From NCBI RefSeq assembly GCF_000416985.1, contig NZ_ATDL01000015.1:248001-312000 (forward strand): a stretch of 64,000 nt of DNA, given 5' to 3'. Both the position numbers and the translations under genes were made by a program. Numbering within the stretch: position 1 is the stretch's first letter; every line of letters starts with the position of its first letter. The DNA comes from Sphingobacterium paucimobilis HER1398 (GTDB lineage: Bacteria; Bacteroidota; Bacteroidia; Sphingobacteriales; Sphingobacteriaceae). Of the stretch, positions 63,184-64,000 are shown piece by piece. The notes beneath the pieces are model-generated. The model saw only the letters and a program-made list of their open reading frames with translations. It did no database searches and was not told the DNA's origin.

Positions 63184-64000
63184 ATGAACAGGATTATATA
63201 TATTGGCATTTTGCTCTTGACACTTCATTCCTGCAGCAAGACCATGGAACTGGGTTCCTTGGATTTCGAAGCTTCTCTACATACCGAAAAGGTCAAAGCC
63301 GGACAAGAAATGATCTTCGATCTGACCGGACGAGCCAATATCATCACTTTTTATTCTGGTGAGCTGGGGCAAGACTATCAATATCGAGACGGCAGACCAT
63401 TGTCCCTTTCCAACCCTATGGTTTCTTTTTCGTCGGATGCTTGGTATGGAACACAACAAGGGCAGATATCCATATTAGTTTCCACCAAATTCAACGGAGA
63501 CTACACCGCAGAAAATGTCAGCACAAGCTTTGACGCTGGGGAATGGATAGATATCACCAATGAGTTTACCCTTCCCGAAAATACCGGTACACGACAGACA
63601 GTTTCCAATGGCCCTTTTAATCTATCCGATATCATGACCGAAGAGAAAAAGGGTATCTATTTTGCCTATCGCAATTTAACCAGTACGGTAGGCAACCCTA
63701 CCCAATGGACCTTCAGTCGCTTTTTGGTAACCGCCAATACCTTACTGGGCCAGCAAACCATTATGGATCAAAAAACTGCAGATTGGCAACTCGCTGTTTT
63801 AGCCACGCCAGGTCAGGCGAGCACCGGAACTACCCCAGGCACCAGCGTATGGTTTCCTCGAAATACAGACAGAAATGCCATTGTCCACAACTGGATCATT
63901 ACCAAGAAAATCGATTTTTCTGATAAGGACCTTGGTCCCGACATGGGGACGCCGATCAAGAGCTATGCGGATCCACAACTAACCGAATTCAAGCATACCT
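63184..64000 (+). CDS. Second DUF5017-like lipoprotein (3' partial, cut by window end)
   Basis: An open frame of 272 codons from ATG 63184 runs off the right edge. The start encodes a lipoprotein signal (IIYIGILLLTLHSC) and the same opening as the preceding gene: KVKAGQEMIFDLTGRANIIT then FYSGELGQDYQYRDGR. Later blocks such as WFPRNTDRNAIVHNWIITKK also parallel it (FLARNTDSNIAMDAWAVTK). The two are diverged tandem paralogues, ten bases apart, in the Sus operon. Confidence 0.85.
   Translation, partial: MNRIIYIGILLLTLHSCSKTMELGSLDFEASLHTEKVKAGQEMIFDLTGRANIITFYSGELGQDYQYRDGRPLSLSNPMVSFSSDAWYGTQQGQISILVSTKFNGDYTAENVSTSFDAGEWIDITNEFTLPENTGTRQTVSNGPFNLSDIMTEEKKGIYFAYRNLTSTVGNPTQWTFSRFLVTANTLLGQQTIMDQKTADWQLAVLATPGQASTGTTPGTSVWFPRNTDRNAIVHNWIITKKIDFSDKDLGPDMGTPIKSYADPQLTEFKHT

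Overview
The window reads as a chromosomal segment of a Bacteroidota species, most likely Sphingobacterium or a close relative in Sphingobacteriaceae. This is inferred from the gene families, not from a marker gene. The supporting signs are a SusC/SusD pair with DUF5017 lipoproteins, two FecI-type sigma factor/FecR (DUF4974) modules, CzcA pumps fused to their outer-membrane factor, DUF6660 and DUF3050 proteins, and promoters of the form TTTG-N(17-23)-TAnnTTTG. No rRNA, tRNA, insertion sequence, prophage or CRISPR array was seen.

Layout. 1-9.3 kb: the end of a ZIP metal transporter, a secreted cyclophilin, a DUF3050 protein, a WG-repeat protein, a TPR sensor kinase with its NarL-type regulator, a membrane-tethered TPR/LuxR regulator, and small secreted proteins. 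9.4-12.6 kb: a TPP riboswitch followed by thiM-thiE-thiD-tenA, a thiamin salvage operon. 12.6-16.3 kb: thiolase, diverging from an acyl-CoA dehydrogenase/3-hydroxyacyl-CoA dehydrogenase pair. 16.3-20.3 kb: a repeat-rich spacer, then prpB-prpC-prpD of the 2-methylcitrate cycle. The two lipid blocks fit together: beta-oxidation of odd or branched acyl-CoAs yields propionyl-CoA, which PrpC, PrpD and PrpB handle.

20.4-25.5 kb is the most unusual part. A sigma factor/FecR pair is followed by an STN-domain protein that is not a TonB-dependent transporter. It carries about ten 15-16-residue QxAGxxN repeats and ends like an outer-membrane barrel. A short motif, TAAGGG(GG)TA, lies upstream of the sigma gene, of a divergent 34-codon peptide/LpxL-like acyltransferase operon, and of a small outer-membrane barrel gene. 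This may be a self-contained surface-signalling regulon. 25.4-27.1 kb: a SUKH-like gene and a WG-repeat gene lie between the intact barrel gene and a decayed 3' copy of it with its own terminator.

27.1-33.3 kb and 44-52.2 kb hold two parallel heavy-metal efflux operons (DUF6660, CzcA-CzcC fusion, CzcB). The second also encodes a P1B ATPase whose N-terminus is Cys/His-rich and lacks a standard HMA domain. Between them lie a glycan-binding-type secreted protein, an AadA-like aminoglycoside nucleotidyltransferase, an aminopeptidase P and DPP IV pair, several uncharacterised membrane proteins and lipoproteins, RhtA, and an AAA_28 ATPase. 52.3-54.8 kb: a thioredoxin-like protein, a DUF4230 protein and an M20 amidohydrolase. 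55-64 kb: a second sigma/FecR module drives a SusC/SusD locus with two tandem DUF5017 lipoproteins, the last cut by the window end. No hydrolase is present to show the substrate.

Start codons were chosen by eye from signal peptides, family length and spacing. Where a gene could start earlier at TTG or GTG, the downstream ATG was usually preferred. All function calls are from motif recognition, without database searches.
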